Shown here piece by piece: positions 18,224-27,405 of a stretch of DNA of 64,000 nt. How positions within the stretch are numbered: position 1 is the first letter of the stretch; each line of letters begins with the position of its first letter. Below the pieces are notes generated by a model. The model was not told the origin of the DNA. It was given only the letters and a program-made list of their open reading frames with translations, and ran no database searches. Made by a program: the position numbers and the translations under genes. The DNA is from an uncultured Paraprevotella sp. (GTDB lineage Bacteria > Bacteroidota > Bacteroidia > Bacteroidales > Bacteroidaceae), in the NCBI GenBank assembly GCA_944320775.1, contig CALUIV010000002.1:1-64000 (forward strand), given 5' to 3'.

Positions 18224-18230
18224 ACCTCCT
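18224..18230 (-). promoter_or_regulatory. Strong Shine-Dalgarno site of rel
   Basis: The minus strand reads AAGGAGGTCAAG just before the ATG at 18219, a near-perfect anti-16S match. This is rare in this window, where most genes have only A-rich leaders, and it decides the start in favour of 18219 over the internal Met 14. Confidence 0.75.
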
Positions 18231-18239
18231 TTTTTTATT

Positions 18240-19511
18240 TTATCTCACGCGTAGTTTTCTTCCAGCACGTATGCTGTTGCTTCTCATACCATTTAATCGT
18301 TTGATTTTACTAACGGTTGTACCGTTGCGTTTGGCTATCAACGACAATGTATCGCCTTTTCTTATCGTAACATATTTCGCACGGTTTCTGGAAGCCCCTC
18401 CACTCTTTGTAGTTGGTGTTTGGTTAACTTTTGCTACTTTTCTGTTGGTAAACAGCTCATCAGATTTAAAGTTATAAATAGAGTCACCATATTCGATAAA
18501 TGAATTGATGCCATGTGCCGGAAGACGTAGGATACAACCCCTGCCTTCACCGGGAATCAAGCCTGTGCGATATTGAGGATTTAAAGCTTTTACTTCTTCC
18601 ATTGTTACATTGCACAATGCTGTAATTTGTTCGAAATGAACGTTTTTATTGACAATAATCGTATCCGTATTTACCGGAAGTTTTGATTTTACAGGACAAA
18701 TGTTGTGTTCACAGTAATAGTTCATCATGTAGTTGGCTGCTATGAATGCAGGAACATATCCTCGTGTTTCCTGAGGCAGATAAGGATATATAGTCCAATA
18801 GTCTGTTGAACCGTTGGCTCGTTTGATCGCTTTGTTTACATTGCCGGGACCGCAGTTGTAAGCTGCAATTGCCAGCGACCAGTCGTGATAGATATTATAG
18901 AGGTCGCGCAGATAACGAGCTGCTGCATAGGAGGATTTTATAGGGTCACGACGTTCATCAATCAGGCTGTTGACTTCCAGACCATACATTTTTCCCGTGG
19001 TCAGCATGAACTGCCAAAGGCCGGCTGCTCCCACTCTGGAAGTTGCCTGCGGATTCAATGCTGATTCTATGACAGGCAGGAATTTCAACTCCAACGGAAG
19101 TTGATAACTTTCCAATGCTTCTTCAAAAATAGGAATGTAGAAATTTGCAGCTCCCAACATGTAGGAAACCGAACGGCGCAGTTTAGTGCCGTAGTGGTCT
19201 ATAAATTTTCGAACAACCTCGTTATAAGGCATTTCGATAATATTCGGAAGGCGGCTTAAACGCGAAATATATACTTCTTCCGGAAATGTTGGGTTTTCGC
19301 TGCTTGATTCGCATCCTTCATCCTCGGACAAATAGTTTTTGATATGCCATTCGTTCAATAGACTGTCGATGTCAGAAGTCATACCTTCTGGCAGTTCGAT
19401 TACTTCGTCTTTGTTCGTGCGTTCGTCATGAACCGTAATATTGTTTTGTGCATGAACGGAAAGCAAGCCTGTAAAAGCCAATATACAGATTAATCCTATT
19501 TTTTTCTTCAT
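18240..19511 (-). CDS. mltD: Membrane-bound lytic murein transglycosylase with LysM domain
   Basis: Periplasmic peptidoglycan-cleaving enzyme of 423 residues. A signal peptide (residues 1-21, ending VHA) lacks a lipobox cysteine. The SLT domain spans about 130-260, with LPLELKFLPVIESALNP holding catalytic Glu149, then GAAGLWQFM and YNCGPGNVNKA. One degenerate LysM-like region lies near residue 290-330 (ITALCNVTMEEVKALNP) and a good LysM is at the C-terminus (YVTIRKGDTLSLIAKRNGTT). The architecture matches MltD. It starts five bases after the DUF5683 stop, so wall hydrolysis is co-expressed with chromosome partition genes. Confidence 0.92.
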   Translation of the reverse strand: MKKKIGLICILAFTGLLSVHAQNNITVHDERTNKDEVIELPEGMTSDIDSLLNEWHIKNYLSEDEGCESSSENPTFPEEVYISRLSRLPNIIEMPYNEVVRKFIDHYGTKLRRSVSYMLGAANFYIPIFEEALESYQLPLELKFLPVIESALNPQATSRVGAAGLWQFMLTTGKMYGLEVNSLIDERRDPIKSSYAAARYLRDLYNIYHDWSLAIAAYNCGPGNVNKAIKRANGSTDYWTIYPYLPQETRGYVPAFIAANYMMNYYCEHNICPVKSKLPVNTDTIIVNKNVHFEQITALCNVTMEEVKALNPQYRTGLIPGEGRGCILRLPAHGINSFIEYGDSIYNFKSDELFTNRKVAKVNQTPTTKSGGASRNRAKYVTIRKGDTLSLIAKRNGTTVSKIKRLNGMRSNSIRAGRKLRVR

Positions 19512-19516
19512 GATTT

Positions 19517-20323
19517 TCAGAAATTAAATCGGCATTGTAGTCCGACCGAGGTCTGGTTCAGGTTTTTGCTGTCATTGATAATTGTCGGTTCCAGCTTCAT
19601 GCTGAGATCCTTGGAAATGTCGAATGAAGACAATTCAGCATCTACGTAGGCGTCTACGACGGACAGCAAATAAACTCCAATCATGGCAAAGACACTCATG
19701 TCTCTATATCGCCGATAAAAATTTTTCTTGTTCTTGAATATATTTTTAAATTGTTCTTCTTTTCCGGTGATATCGTAATTGATCGGAAGCATGTCAACAT
19801 AACTTTTGGTGTTGGGGTCATCGTCCATGATATCCAGGTAGGCCTGCGAATAGTCGCTGTACATTTGGCCGTTCCATGACAGGGCGTAGACACATCCCAA
19901 AAATCCACCATAGAAGATAGGTAGTTTCCAATATTTCCGATTATAGATTTGTCCCGCACCCGGAATCATGAGTGCCAGCCAAAGTGCTCTTTGTGGATTA
20001 GGAACGAATGCAGCCTTTTTCCGGTGTACGGCCTGCACTAATGAGTCGTTGATTTGATTCAATTTTGCAGAGTCAATGGCGGAGTTTAGCATTTGTTCGT
20101 TCTTGAGGTTTTGGAAATTTATGGAATCCGTGCTCAAACTGTCTGAATTCATGATATTCAGAGTGTCAGACGGTTGATTCTTTACGTTTTGTTGCGTAAG
20201 TGGAATACTGTCCGTTATGAGCATTGATTCTGCCTTTCCAAAAACAGAACAGGTCCCGTCAGGCCAGAACAGCAGGCTTAACAGGACATAGATGATGCGA
20301 TATGAACTATTTTTTCTTTTCAA
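19517..20323 (-). CDS. DUF5683 domain protein
   Basis: Envelope protein of 268 residues from a Bacteroidota-specific family of unknown role. There is an N-terminal signal or membrane segment (IIYVLLSLLFW), then a low-complexity Ser/Asn/Asp-rich stretch to about residue 105. The DUF5683 core follows: ALWLALMIPGAGQIYNRKYWKLP, with GAGQ-x-YN as the hallmark, and further hydrophobic segments near FYGGFLGCVYAL and MSVFAMIGVYLLSVVDAYVDA. Translation probably begins at a TTG that overlaps the parB stop by four bases (TTGA), implying coupling. The fixed parA-parB-DUF5683-mltD order suggests a link between partition and the envelope; that is inference. Confidence 0.85.
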   Translation of the reverse strand: MKRKNSSYRIIYVLLSLLFWPDGTCSVFGKAESMLITDSIPLTQQNVKNQPSDTLNIMNSDSLSTDSINFQNLKNEQMLNSAIDSAKLNQINDSLVQAVHRKKAAFVPNPQRALWLALMIPGAGQIYNRKYWKLPIFYGGFLGCVYALSWNGQMYSDYSQAYLDIMDDDPNTKSYVDMLPINYDITGKEEQFKNIFKNKKNFYRRYRDMSVFAMIGVYLLSVVDAYVDAELSSFDISKDLSMKLEPTIINDSKNLNQTSVGLQCRFNF

Positions 20324-21213
20324 TTTTTCAATCGGTCAAACAATTCAATAATTCTTTCCAATTCTTCTTCACTGGAGAAAGGAATACTGATTTTTCCTTT
20401 TCCTTTGTCAGAACAGGTTAGTTGTACTTTTGTCTGAAAGAACTTGGACAGGCTGTCTTTCAGTAAGTTGTATTCTTCGGGTAGTTTACCTCCCTTGGGC
20501 GATATTTTCTTTCCGTTTGTTCTGACGCTTTCGCCTTCAGTGAGGGCACGTACCATTTCTTCCACTTTGCGGACAGACAGGCCTTCTGAAAGAATCTCTT
20601 GAAACAGTTTGATCTGCAAGGTTGCATTGTCCAGAGAGAGTAGGGCGCGCGCATGTCCCATGTCTATCGTCTTGTTCTGCAGTGCGACTTGAATCTGTGC
20701 CGGCAATTTGAGAAGGCGCAGATAGTTGGTGATGGTCGTACGGCTTTTGCCGATTCTTTCGCTGAGTCTTTCTTGAGTCAGACTGTATTCTTCGAGCAGA
20801 TGCTGGTAAGCCAGAGCAATTTCCAAAGAATTCAGGTCTTCACGCTGAATATTCTCGATGAGCGCCATTTCCATCATGTTCTCATCGTCTGCCGTCCGTA
20901 CATAAGCCGGAATACTGGTCAGCCCGGCTTTTATAGATGCACGCCAGCGTCGTTCTCCGGCAATGATCTGATAGGTTTCATCTTCCATTTTCCGGACTGT
21001 GATTGGTTGGATTACCCCGATTTCTGCAATGGAATCGGCCAATTCCTGCAGACTGTTCGGATCGAATTCCCGTCTTGGCTGGTTGGGATTGGCTTTTATC
21101 TGGTTTACATCGATCTCATTGATCGACGAGGAACCTCCTGTCTGTACTTCCGTTGTAGAGATCAGGGCGTCCAAACCTCGTCCCAAAGCCGGATATTTTT
21201 TGTGTACTGCCAT
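20320..21213 (-). CDS. parB: Chromosome-partitioning protein ParB
   Basis: CTP-dependent DNA clamp of 297 residues that loads at parS sites and spreads along the origin region. The N-terminal CTPase domain contains NQPRREFDPNSLQELADSIAEIGVIQPI and the arginine motif GERRWRASIKAG. The central helix-turn-helix is YSLTQERLSERIGKSRTTITNYLRLL, followed by the C-terminal dimerisation region (residues 240-297). Length and motifs are standard. It lies 13 nt downstream of parA. No perfect parS was found in the window; a 13-of-16 match is noted at 23876-23891. Confidence 0.95.
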   Translation of the reverse strand: MAVHKKYPALGRGLDALISTTEVQTGGSSSINEIDVNQIKANPNQPRREFDPNSLQELADSIAEIGVIQPITVRKMEDETYQIIAGERRWRASIKAGLTSIPAYVRTADDENMMEMALIENIQREDLNSLEIALAYQHLLEEYSLTQERLSERIGKSRTTITNYLRLLKLPAQIQVALQNKTIDMGHARALLSLDNATLQIKLFQEILSEGLSVRKVEEMVRALTEGESVRTNGKKISPKGGKLPEEYNLLKDSLSKFFQTKVQLTCSDKGKGKISIPFSSEEELERIIELFDRLKN

Positions 21214-21226
21214 ATGTTGGTTCCGT

Positions 21227-21988
21227 TTAGTTCTTTTCTATAATTTCTTTGGCTAATGCCAGATGATTTTTTGCTCCGGTCGATTCTGCATCATAGAGTA
21301 TGGCCGGGACACCGTGGCTGGGCGCTTCGCTTAACTTTACATTGCGTTGAATGACTGTTTTGAAGACCAGTTCCTGAAAGTGGCGTTTCACTTCGTCATA
21401 AATCTGGTTGGCCAGTCTGAGGCGGCTGTCGTACATGGTCAGCAGGAAGCCTTCAATTTCCAACGATGGGTTTAGTTTTGATTTGATAATCTTTATCGTA
21501 TTCAGCAGTTTGCTGATTCCTTCCAGTGCAAAGTATTCGCATTGTACGGGAATAATCACGGAGTTGGCTGCCGTCAGTGCATTTACGGTGATCAGACCTA
21601 GTGATGGCGAACAGTCTATCAGAATATAGTCATATTCATCTTTAAGAGGAGTCAACAGATTGCTCAGTACTTTTTCTCTATTGGGAATATTCAGCATTTC
21701 TATTTCTGCTCCGACAAGGTCGATATGCGACGGAATAATGTCTAAACCTTCGATATCAGTCGTATAGATCGCTTCGCGTACATCAGCTTGTTCAATGATA
21801 CATTCATAGATAGAACAGTCGATTTCGGCAATGTCTACACCTAAACCCGAGGATGCATTGGCCTGTGGGTCTGCATCAACCAGAAGTACTTTCTTTTCCA
21901 ATGTAGCCAATGAGGCTGCCAAATTCATAGAGGTAGTCGTCTTGCCGACGCCGCCTTTCTGATTTGCTAAAGCAATAATTTTTCCCAT
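21227..21988 (-). CDS. parA: ParA-family chromosome-partitioning ATPase
   Basis: Deviant Walker-type ATPase of 253 residues that binds DNA as an ATP dimer and, with ParB, moves replicated origins apart. The N-terminus MGKIIALANQKGGVGKTT is the deviant Walker A with signature lysine. DADPQANAS follows, and DYILIDCSPSLGL is Walker B. The ATG at 21988 gives this exact family start; the longer frame from 22021 has no support. It heads the operon parA-parB-DUF5683-mltD-rel and is divergent from surE. The region between them carries two DnaA-box-like repeats. Confidence 0.96.
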   Translation of the reverse strand: MGKIIALANQKGGVGKTTTSMNLAASLATLEKKVLLVDADPQANASSGLGVDIAEIDCSIYECIIEQADVREAIYTTDIEGLDIIPSHIDLVGAEIEMLNIPNREKVLSNLLTPLKDEYDYILIDCSPSLGLITVNALTAANSVIIPVQCEYFALEGISKLLNTIKIIKSKLNPSLEIEGFLLTMYDSRLRLANQIYDEVKRHFQELVFKTVIQRNVKLSEAPSHGVPAILYDAESTGAKNHLALAKEIIEKN

Positions 21989-22066
21989 GTTCCAATTTTT
22001 TGTTGCTGCAAAGTAACACAATATCTGACTTTTGACCTAATTCCAAGAAAACTGTTTCCCGGAATT

Positions 22067-22103
22067 GTTGATAACTCGGTAAGATTGTTGATAACTTTGA
22101 GCG
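22067..22103. repeat. Two direct copies of ATTGTTGATAACT (DnaA-box-like)
   Basis: ATTGTTGATAACT occurs twice in the parA-surE intergenic region, 22 bases apart start to start. Its complement contains TTATCAACA, one base from the DnaA box TTATCCACA. The region is AT-rich and lies beside parAB, so a replication-related or regulatory role is possible. Only the repeat itself is seen. Confidence 0.4.
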
Positions 22104-22167
22104 AGCAACATACTTGCAAATATAGATATAATTTTTGTGAATGACAGCGATTTTAAGCCTTTTTTCG

Positions 22168-22175
22168 TAAATTTG
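22168..22175 (+). promoter_or_regulatory. -7 promoter element of surE
   Basis: TAAATTTG matches the TAnnTTTG consensus, about 23 bases before the first ATG of surE. No clear TTTG lies at the expected upstream distance. Confidence 0.45.
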
Positions 22176-22197
22176 TAGCCAATATAACTGGCTATAA

Positions 22198-22959
22198 ATG
22201 AATTTGAAAATGAGACCACTGATATTTATTTCGAATGATGACGGAATTTTTGCAAAGGGCCTTGAAGAACTGATACGCATGGTTCGGCCTTTGGGAGAAG
22301 TCGTTGTTGTTGCACCCGAGTCGGGACGTTCGGGCAGTTCTATGTCGATCACGTCAACCGTTCCGGTTTCTTTGACACGATTGTCTGAAGAAGACGGGCT
22401 TACGCTATATACCTGTAGTGGTACGCCTGTAGATTGTGTTAAGTTGGGATTGGAACATGCTGTTTGTCGTAAACCTGATTTAGTCTTAAGTGGAATTAAT
22501 CATGGCGACAATTCTTCGGTAAACGTATTGTATTCCGGAACTATGGGGGTAGCTTTTGAAGGTTGCCTGAAGCAGATTCCTTCTATTGGTTTTTCTTTGT
22601 GTACTTTCGAAAAACAGGCTGATTTTTCATTTTTGGAAGAAGCAGTCCAGCATATAGTCGGTTATGTTTTGGAACATGGACTTCCGTCGGGAGTTTGTCT
22701 GAATGTTAATTTCCCGGTTGTGGAGCTCCTGGAGGGGTTGCGCGTTTGTCGCATGACAAAGGGTGATTGGTCCAGTGAATGGGTTGCGGCTACGCATCCT
22801 CATGGAAAGGCTTATTATTGGCTGACAGGAACATACCGTAACGATGAACCTGATGCTCAGGATACTGATCAGTGGGCTATTGAGCACGGATATGGTGCTA
22901 TTACACCGGTTCAAACGGATGTAACGGCCTATGATGCATTGGCGATGTTGAATCTTTAA
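22198..22959 (+). CDS. surE: 5'/3'-nucleotidase SurE
   Basis: Survival protein SurE, a divalent-metal nucleoside monophosphate phosphatase of 253 residues. The metal-binding NDDG is at residues 13-16, in the stretch LIFISNDDGIFAKG. It is followed by APESGRSGSSMSIT and SGINHGDNSSVNVLYSGTMGVAFEG, both SurE hallmarks. A second ATG at 22210 gives the more usual opening MRPLIFISNDDG and may be the real start. lpxB follows after 12 bases and is probably co-transcribed, as in other Bacteroidales. Confidence 0.94.
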   Translation: MNLKMRPLIFISNDDGIFAKGLEELIRMVRPLGEVVVVAPESGRSGSSMSITSTVPVSLTRLSEEDGLTLYTCSGTPVDCVKLGLEHAVCRKPDLVLSGINHGDNSSVNVLYSGTMGVAFEGCLKQIPSIGFSLCTFEKQADFSFLEEAVQHIVGYVLEHGLPSGVCLNVNFPVVELLEGLRVCRMTKGDWSSEWVAATHPHGKAYYWLTGTYRNDEPDAQDTDQWAIEHGYGAITPVQTDVTAYDALAMLNL

Positions 22960-22971
22960 CGGAATGGAAGT

Positions 22972-24114
22972 ATGAAGTATTATCTGATAGCTGGCGAAGC
23001 GAGTGGAGATTTGCATGCTTCGCAGTTAATGAATGCCTTGAAACAGGTCGATGAACATGCGGAATTCCGATTTTTCGGCGGTGATCTGATGTCGGCTGAA
23101 GGAGGAACCTGCGTAAAACATTATCGGGAGATGGCATATATGGGATTTATTCCAGTTCTTTTGCATCTACGTACTATTTCCCGAAATATGACTTTATGTA
23201 AGCGGGACATTGTGGCCTGGCAGCCCGATGTCGTTATCTTGGTTGATTATCCAGGGTTTAATTTGACGATAGCGGAATATGTTCATCGGTACACTACGAT
23301 TCCTGTATTTTATTATATCGCTCCAAAAATCTGGGCATGGAAAGAATATCGGATCAAGAATATTCGAAGAGACGTAGACCAGTTGTTTTCGATATTGCCT
23401 TTTGAAATCGATTTTTTTGAGAAAAAGCATCATTATCCGATTCATTATGTCGGTAACCCGACGGTTGACGAGGTCGCTGCTTTCAAACGGGCGCATTCTG
23501 AAGATTTTCAGAGTTTTGCTGTTGAATTCGGGCTTTCGTCTGAGAAACCGATTATCGCAATACTTGCCGGCAGTCGCAAACAGGAAATAAAGAGTAATTT
23601 GCCTCGTATGATTGAGGCTGCCAGGACGTTTATGGATCAATATCAGTTTGTTCTGGCTGGTGCTCCTGGTATTGATCATGATTTTTACGTTCCCTATCTG
23701 TCCGGACATGAGGTGAAAATTATTTTTGGTCAGACTTACCGGATTCTCCAACAGGCTGAAGGTGCTTTGGTTACATCGGGTACGGCTACGTTGGAAACTG
23801 CTTTGTTTCGGGTTCCTCAGGTGGTCTGTTACTATATGTCTTGTGGTAAGGTCGTATCATGGTTGCGCGACAGGCTATTGCACGTGAAATATATTTCTCT
23901 GGTAAATCTTATAGCCGGTTTTGAGGTTGTTCCCGAATTAGTGGCCGATGGTATGACTGTTGAACGAATAAGGAAAGAATTAGGAAATGTGCTTTCTGGA
24001 GGAAATGGTCGTGAAAAACAATTGGCTGGATATGAGCAAATGGCTAAGATTTTAGGAGATGAAGGAGCTTCTTTGCGTGCGGCACAAGCTATATATACTT
24101 GTTTGATTAAATGA
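22972..24114 (+). CDS. lpxB: Lipid-A-disaccharide synthase
   Basis: GT19 glycosyltransferase of 380 residues that joins UDP-diacylglucosamine and lipid X into the lipid A disaccharide at the inner membrane. The N-terminal signature YYLIAGEASGDLHASQLM is complete. Further family blocks are RFFGGDLM, VILVDYPGFNLTIAEY, YYIAPKIWAWKEYRIKNI, ILAGSRKQEIKSNLP and the donor site TSGTATLETALF. Length is normal. It shares a transcript with surE and is followed by REP-like motifs and a terminator. Confidence 0.96.
   Translation: MKYYLIAGEASGDLHASQLMNALKQVDEHAEFRFFGGDLMSAEGGTCVKHYREMAYMGFIPVLLHLRTISRNMTLCKRDIVAWQPDVVILVDYPGFNLTIAEYVHRYTTIPVFYYIAPKIWAWKEYRIKNIRRDVDQLFSILPFEIDFFEKKHHYPIHYVGNPTVDEVAAFKRAHSEDFQSFAVEFGLSSEKPIIAILAGSRKQEIKSNLPRMIEAARTFMDQYQFVLAGAPGIDHDFYVPYLSGHEVKIIFGQTYRILQQAEGALVTSGTATLETALFRVPQVVCYYMSCGKVVSWLRDRLLHVKYISLVNLIAGFEVVPELVADGMTVERIRKELGNVLSGGNGREKQLAGYEQMAKILGDEGASLRAAQAIYTCLIK
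23876..23891. promoter_or_regulatory. Possible degenerate parS site
   Basis: TATTGCACGTGAAATA matches 13 of 16 positions of the canonical parS TGTTTCACGTGAAACA, with the central CACGTGAAA intact. It lies inside lpxB, about 2 kb from parAB. A chance match in coding DNA is quite possible. Confidence 0.25.
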
Positions 24115-24162
24115 TTTCCGCAGATTGAAACTTTATTTTTATCCGGATATTTATATAATTTT

Positions 24163-24220
24163 CAGTTGCCCGACTCGTGATATTCATTTGGGCAACTCTT
24201 TTTCCTGAGTTGGGCATCTC
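24163..24220. repeat. REP-like palindromic motif cluster B (convergent junction)
   Basis: CAGTTGCCCGACTC (24163-24176), CATTTGGGCAACTC (24185-24198) and GAGTTGGGCATCTC (24207-24220) are variants of the motif found at 641-698 and 44541-44573. AGTTGCCC (24164-24171) pairs with GGGCAACT (24190-24197), and CAACTC can alternatively pair with GAGTTG, giving two competing hairpins. The final unit is followed by a T-rich run. It lies between the convergent lpxB and cdsA genes. Confidence 0.6.
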
Positions 24221-24301
24221 ATTTTTTATTTGTTCCGAATATTAGGAAATGCGGATTTTACGTACGGAATAGGGGAATATGTTCGGACTGTCATGATAAA
24301 G

Positions 24302-24358
24302 AAAACCGTATAATAACTCTTTTATTTTTTAGTCGATAAGGAGTTATTATACGGTTTT
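24302..24358. terminator. Bidirectional terminator between lpxB and cdsA
   Basis: An 18-bp perfect stem joins 24302-24319 and 24341-24358, with AAAACCG at the base and GGTTTT on the other side, and a 21-nt loop. T-rich sequence follows on both strands, fitting termination of both convergent transcripts. Confidence 0.85.
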
Positions 24359-24390
24359 TATGGTGCTTTTTATCTTTATCTAAGAATCTT

Positions 24391-25248
24391 TTAATATAAA
24401 GAAATGGTATATAAGTAAACAACGGCTGCAGGAATGGCCAATAAAGAACTGTCGAAGCGGTCGAGCATACCGCCATGGCCAGGTAGAATATGACCGCTGT
24501 CTTTTATTCCTAATTGTCTTTTCAACAGACTTTCAACCAAATCTCCCCAGGTTCCGAACAAAACAACGATTACGGCAAGTCCGAACCATTCCCAATGGGT
24601 GAATCCGTCAACAAATGTAGCCAGTACTTGAGAAACGATTATGGCTGTAATGCCACCGCCAATCGAACCTTCCCATGATTTGTTGGGCGAAATCCGGAGG
24701 AAAAGTTTTCTTTTACCAATCAGGCTGCCTACGCAATAAGCTCCGGTGTCGTTGGCCCAAAGAAAAAGGAAAACGGCGAGTGGAATGATTCCGTTGAATG
24801 TGACTTCTGCATTGACGGGTTCGGTCGGAACGGAAATGGCCAGAACATTGAGTAGGGATAAAGGAAGTGCTATATACATTTGGGCCAACATGGAGTATGC
24901 CCAATTGTTGATCGGACTTTTTCTTTTCAAGTATAGTTCGCTGATCAGCAGATAGATGATCAGGATTAGATAAGGAATAAATACGGATGATGGTGTAATA
25001 TTGCTGCAAAATCCGAAAATAGCCAAAAACAGGTATATGCCAGCCACCGTGTTGATGATCGGGTTTATTTGAATTTCCTCCTGCTTGTTTACTATTGTTG
25101 AGAATTCCCATACACTAAGCCCGGTAATGATAGAGAATAGGATGCAAAAAAATAAGGCAGACGAACTGAGAAAACTGCTTACCAGAACGCCGACAAATAT
25201 AATTCCGGTCAGAGCTCTGACAATTAGATTTTTGATTTTGGCTGTCAT
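24391..25248 (-). CDS. cdsA: Phosphatidate cytidylyltransferase
   Basis: Integral inner-membrane enzyme of 285 residues that makes CDP-diacylglycerol from phosphatidate and CTP, the entry to phospholipid synthesis. Roughly seven to eight hydrophobic segments run through the chain. The C-terminal CdsA signature is present: SLLKRQLGIKDSGHILPGHGGMLDRFDS, which carries the metal-binding acidic residues. SPNKSWEGSIGG, a second conserved block, is also seen. It lies downstream of ftsH on the same strand, with a 92-nt gap that contains a hairpin. Confidence 0.95.
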   Translation of the reverse strand: MTAKIKNLIVRALTGIIFVGVLVSSFLSSSALFFCILFSIITGLSVWEFSTIVNKQEEIQINPIINTVAGIYLFLAIFGFCSNITPSSVFIPYLILIIYLLISELYLKRKSPINNWAYSMLAQMYIALPLSLLNVLAISVPTEPVNAEVTFNGIIPLAVFLFLWANDTGAYCVGSLIGKRKLFLRISPNKSWEGSIGGGITAIIVSQVLATFVDGFTHWEWFGLAVIVVLFGTWGDLVESLLKRQLGIKDSGHILPGHGGMLDRFDSSLLAIPAAVVYLYTISLY

Positions 25249-25266
25249 AGTATATTATACGATTAT

Positions 25267-25314
25267 GGAGTTACGACTGAGGTTTGTTTTTTATATCTCC
25301 TTTGTCGTAACTCC
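25267..25314. other. Hairpin between ftsH and cdsA
   Basis: GGAGTTACGAC (25267-25277) pairs perfectly with GTCGTAACTCC (25304-25314) across a 26-nt loop. No U-tract follows it on the minus strand, so it may be a processing or stability element or a weak attenuator rather than a full terminator. Confidence 0.5.
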
Positions 25315-25340
25315 GGGGTTAATTTCTGCAATAATAAATC

Positions 25341-27383
25341 TTATAATTTCGGTTCCGTATCTTCTTTCTGATGGGATTCCGGTGTTGTTGCCGTTCCGTC
25401 CGATTCATTTTGAGAAGTAGGGTTTTCGGATGTTGATTGTGGTGTTTCAGGGAGCTGTTTTTGTTGCTCTTCCTGATTTTCGTTCAAGCTGAGCAATTCT
25501 TCCGTACGGCTCACCCAAGGACGTTTTCCGAATATGCGCTCTACGTCTTCTGCAAAAATGACTTCTTTCTCGACCAACAGTTGTGCCAATTGTGCATGTC
25601 CTTCTTTATGGGTTTCCAGCAACGCTTTGGCCCGGTCATATTGTTCATTGATCATTCGTTTTACTTCTTCGTCGATCAATTGCGCAGTACTGTCAGAGTA
25701 GGGTTTGCTGAAAGAATATTCATCGTTGTTGTAATAACAAAGATTAGGCAACTTTTCGCTCATACCCATGTAGGCTATCATGCCATAAGCTTGTTTGGTA
25801 ACACGTTCGAGATCGTTTAAAGCTCCCGACGAAATATGACCTGTGAAAAGTTCTTCAGCAGCCCGTCCACCTAGCGTGGCACACATTTCATCAAGCATTT
25901 GTTCTTTAGTATTGATCTGTCGTTCTTCCGGAAGATACCATGCTGCACCCAATGCACGTCCACGAGGTACAATTGTTACTTTAATCAGTGGGTTTGCATA
26001 CTGCAGGAACCAGGAGATAGTCGCATGGCCGGCTTCGTGCAGGGCTATGGTCTTTTTCTCTTCCATGGTCATGACTTTAGTTTTCTTCTCCAGACCACCG
26101 ATAATACGGTCGACGGCACTGAGGAAATCTTCTTTGCTGACAGCTGACTTGTTATGGCGGGCAGCAATCAGGGCTGCTTCATTGCATACGTTGGCTATGT
26201 CTGCACCGGAGAATCCCGGAGTTTGTCGGGCTAGCAGGTCAACATCAACCGTGTTGTCGATTTTAACCGGACGCAGATGTACTTTGAATACTTCTTTTCG
26301 TTCGTTCAAATCGGGCAAATCTACATGGATTTGTCGGTCGAAACGTCCGGCGCGCAACAAGGCTTTGTCCAAAATATCTACCCGGTTTGTTGCTGCAAGG
26401 ATGATTACACCGCTGTTTGTTCCAAAACCGTCCATTTCGGTCAGCAGCTGATTTAGCGTGTTTTCGCGTTCGTCATTACCTCCCATGGCCGGATTCTTTC
26501 CGCGGGCACGTCCTACGGCATCAATTTCATCGATAAAGATAATACACGGTGATTTTTCTTTTGCCTGACGGAACAAATCACGGACACGACTGGCGCCTAC
26601 ACCGACAAACATTTCTACGAAATCAGAACCGGACATAGAGAAGAACGGTACGTCTGCTTCGCCGGCTACTGCCTTTGCCAACAGAGTCTTTCCGGTTCCC
26701 GGAGGGCCAACCAGAAGAGCTCCTTTGGGAATTTTACCTCCCAAGTCGGTGAATTTTTTTGGATTCTTCAGAAACTCAACAATTTCTTCTACTTCTTGTT
26801 TGGCGCTGGCTTGTCCGGCGACATCTTTGAATGTTACTTTGGTCCCTTCGCCTTTTTCTACCAGTTTTGCCCGGCTTTTGCCGACGTTGAAGACATTGCT
26901 TCCAGCTCCACCGGCTCCTCCTCCAATGCGGCGCATCAGGAAGAACCAAACTCCGAATATGAGAATGAATGGCAGCAGATTGATGAGCAGACTGCTCATC
27001 CAGCCGTTAGACTGTTCGTAACTCATGTCGCCTTTGAAATTCCCTACTTCTTGTTGCATGTTGATAAAATCCTCAAGCTGATCATTTGATGGATATACCA
27101 CATCGATGTACGGTGCCCGACCGGTTTGTTCTGTTCCGGTTTTGAATACATCCCGAATATATTCCGGCTTTACGAACATGCGTAGTGAACCTTCATCCTT
27201 ATTGGCGATAATTTTATTGGCATAACCCTTGCTGACATATTCCTTAAACTGAACGTAGGAAGCCTTTTTTGAGGCACTCGTGTCATTTCCTGTAAAAAAC
27301 AGGTAAATGAGGACGATACCAATAGTGATATAAATCCAGTTTATGTTGAATTTGGGTTTGTTGCCTTTGTTTTCCTTCTCCAT
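25341..27383 (-). CDS. ftsH: ATP-dependent zinc metalloprotease FtsH
   Basis: Membrane-anchored AAA protease of 680 residues that removes damaged membrane proteins and short-lived regulators, and in many bacteria sets lipid A levels. Transmembrane segments are at about 15-31 and 131-150, flanking a periplasmic region. Walker A GPPGTGKT is at 226-233, Walker [10 protein letters not shown] at 281-289, the second region of homology ends RAGRFDR, and the zinc site HEAGH is at 449-453. A glycine-rich linker ([11 protein letters not shown]) follows the second membrane segment. The C-terminal 50 residues are a polar Gln/Glu/Ser/Thr-rich tail. rsfS lies 22 nt upstream and cdsA downstream. Confidence 0.97.
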   Translation of the reverse strand: MEKENKGNKPKFNINWIYITIGIVLIYLFFTGNDTSASKKASYVQFKEYVSKGYANKIIANKDEGSLRMFVKPEYIRDVFKTGTEQTGRAPYIDVVYPSNDQLEDFINMQQEVGNFKGDMSYEQSNGWMSSLLINLLPFILIFGVWFFLMRRIGGGAGGAGSNVFNVGKSRAKLVEKGEGTKVTFKDVAGQASAKQEVEEIVEFLKNPKKFTDLGGKIPKGALLVGPPGTGKTLLAKAVAGEADVPFFSMSGSDFVEMFVGVGASRVRDLFRQAKEKSPCIIFIDEIDAVGRARGKNPAMGGNDERENTLNQLLTEMDGFGTNSGVIILAATNRVDILDKALLRAGRFDRQIHVDLPDLNERKEVFKVHLRPVKIDNTVDVDLLARQTPGFSGADIANVCNEAALIAARHNKSAVSKEDFLSAVDRIIGGLEKKTKVMTMEEKKTIALHEAGHATISWFLQYANPLIKVTIVPRGRALGAAWYLPEERQINTKEQMLDEMCATLGGRAAEELFTGHISSGALNDLERVTKQAYGMIAYMGMSEKLPNLCYYNNDEYSFSKPYSDSTAQLIDEEVKRMINEQYDRAKALLETHKEGHAQLAQLLVEKEVIFAEDVERIFGKRPWVSRTEELLSLNENQEEQQKQLPETPQSTSENPTSQNESDGTATTPESHQKEDTEPKL

Positions 27384-27405
27384 ATACAGTAAAATTATAA
27401 GTGTT

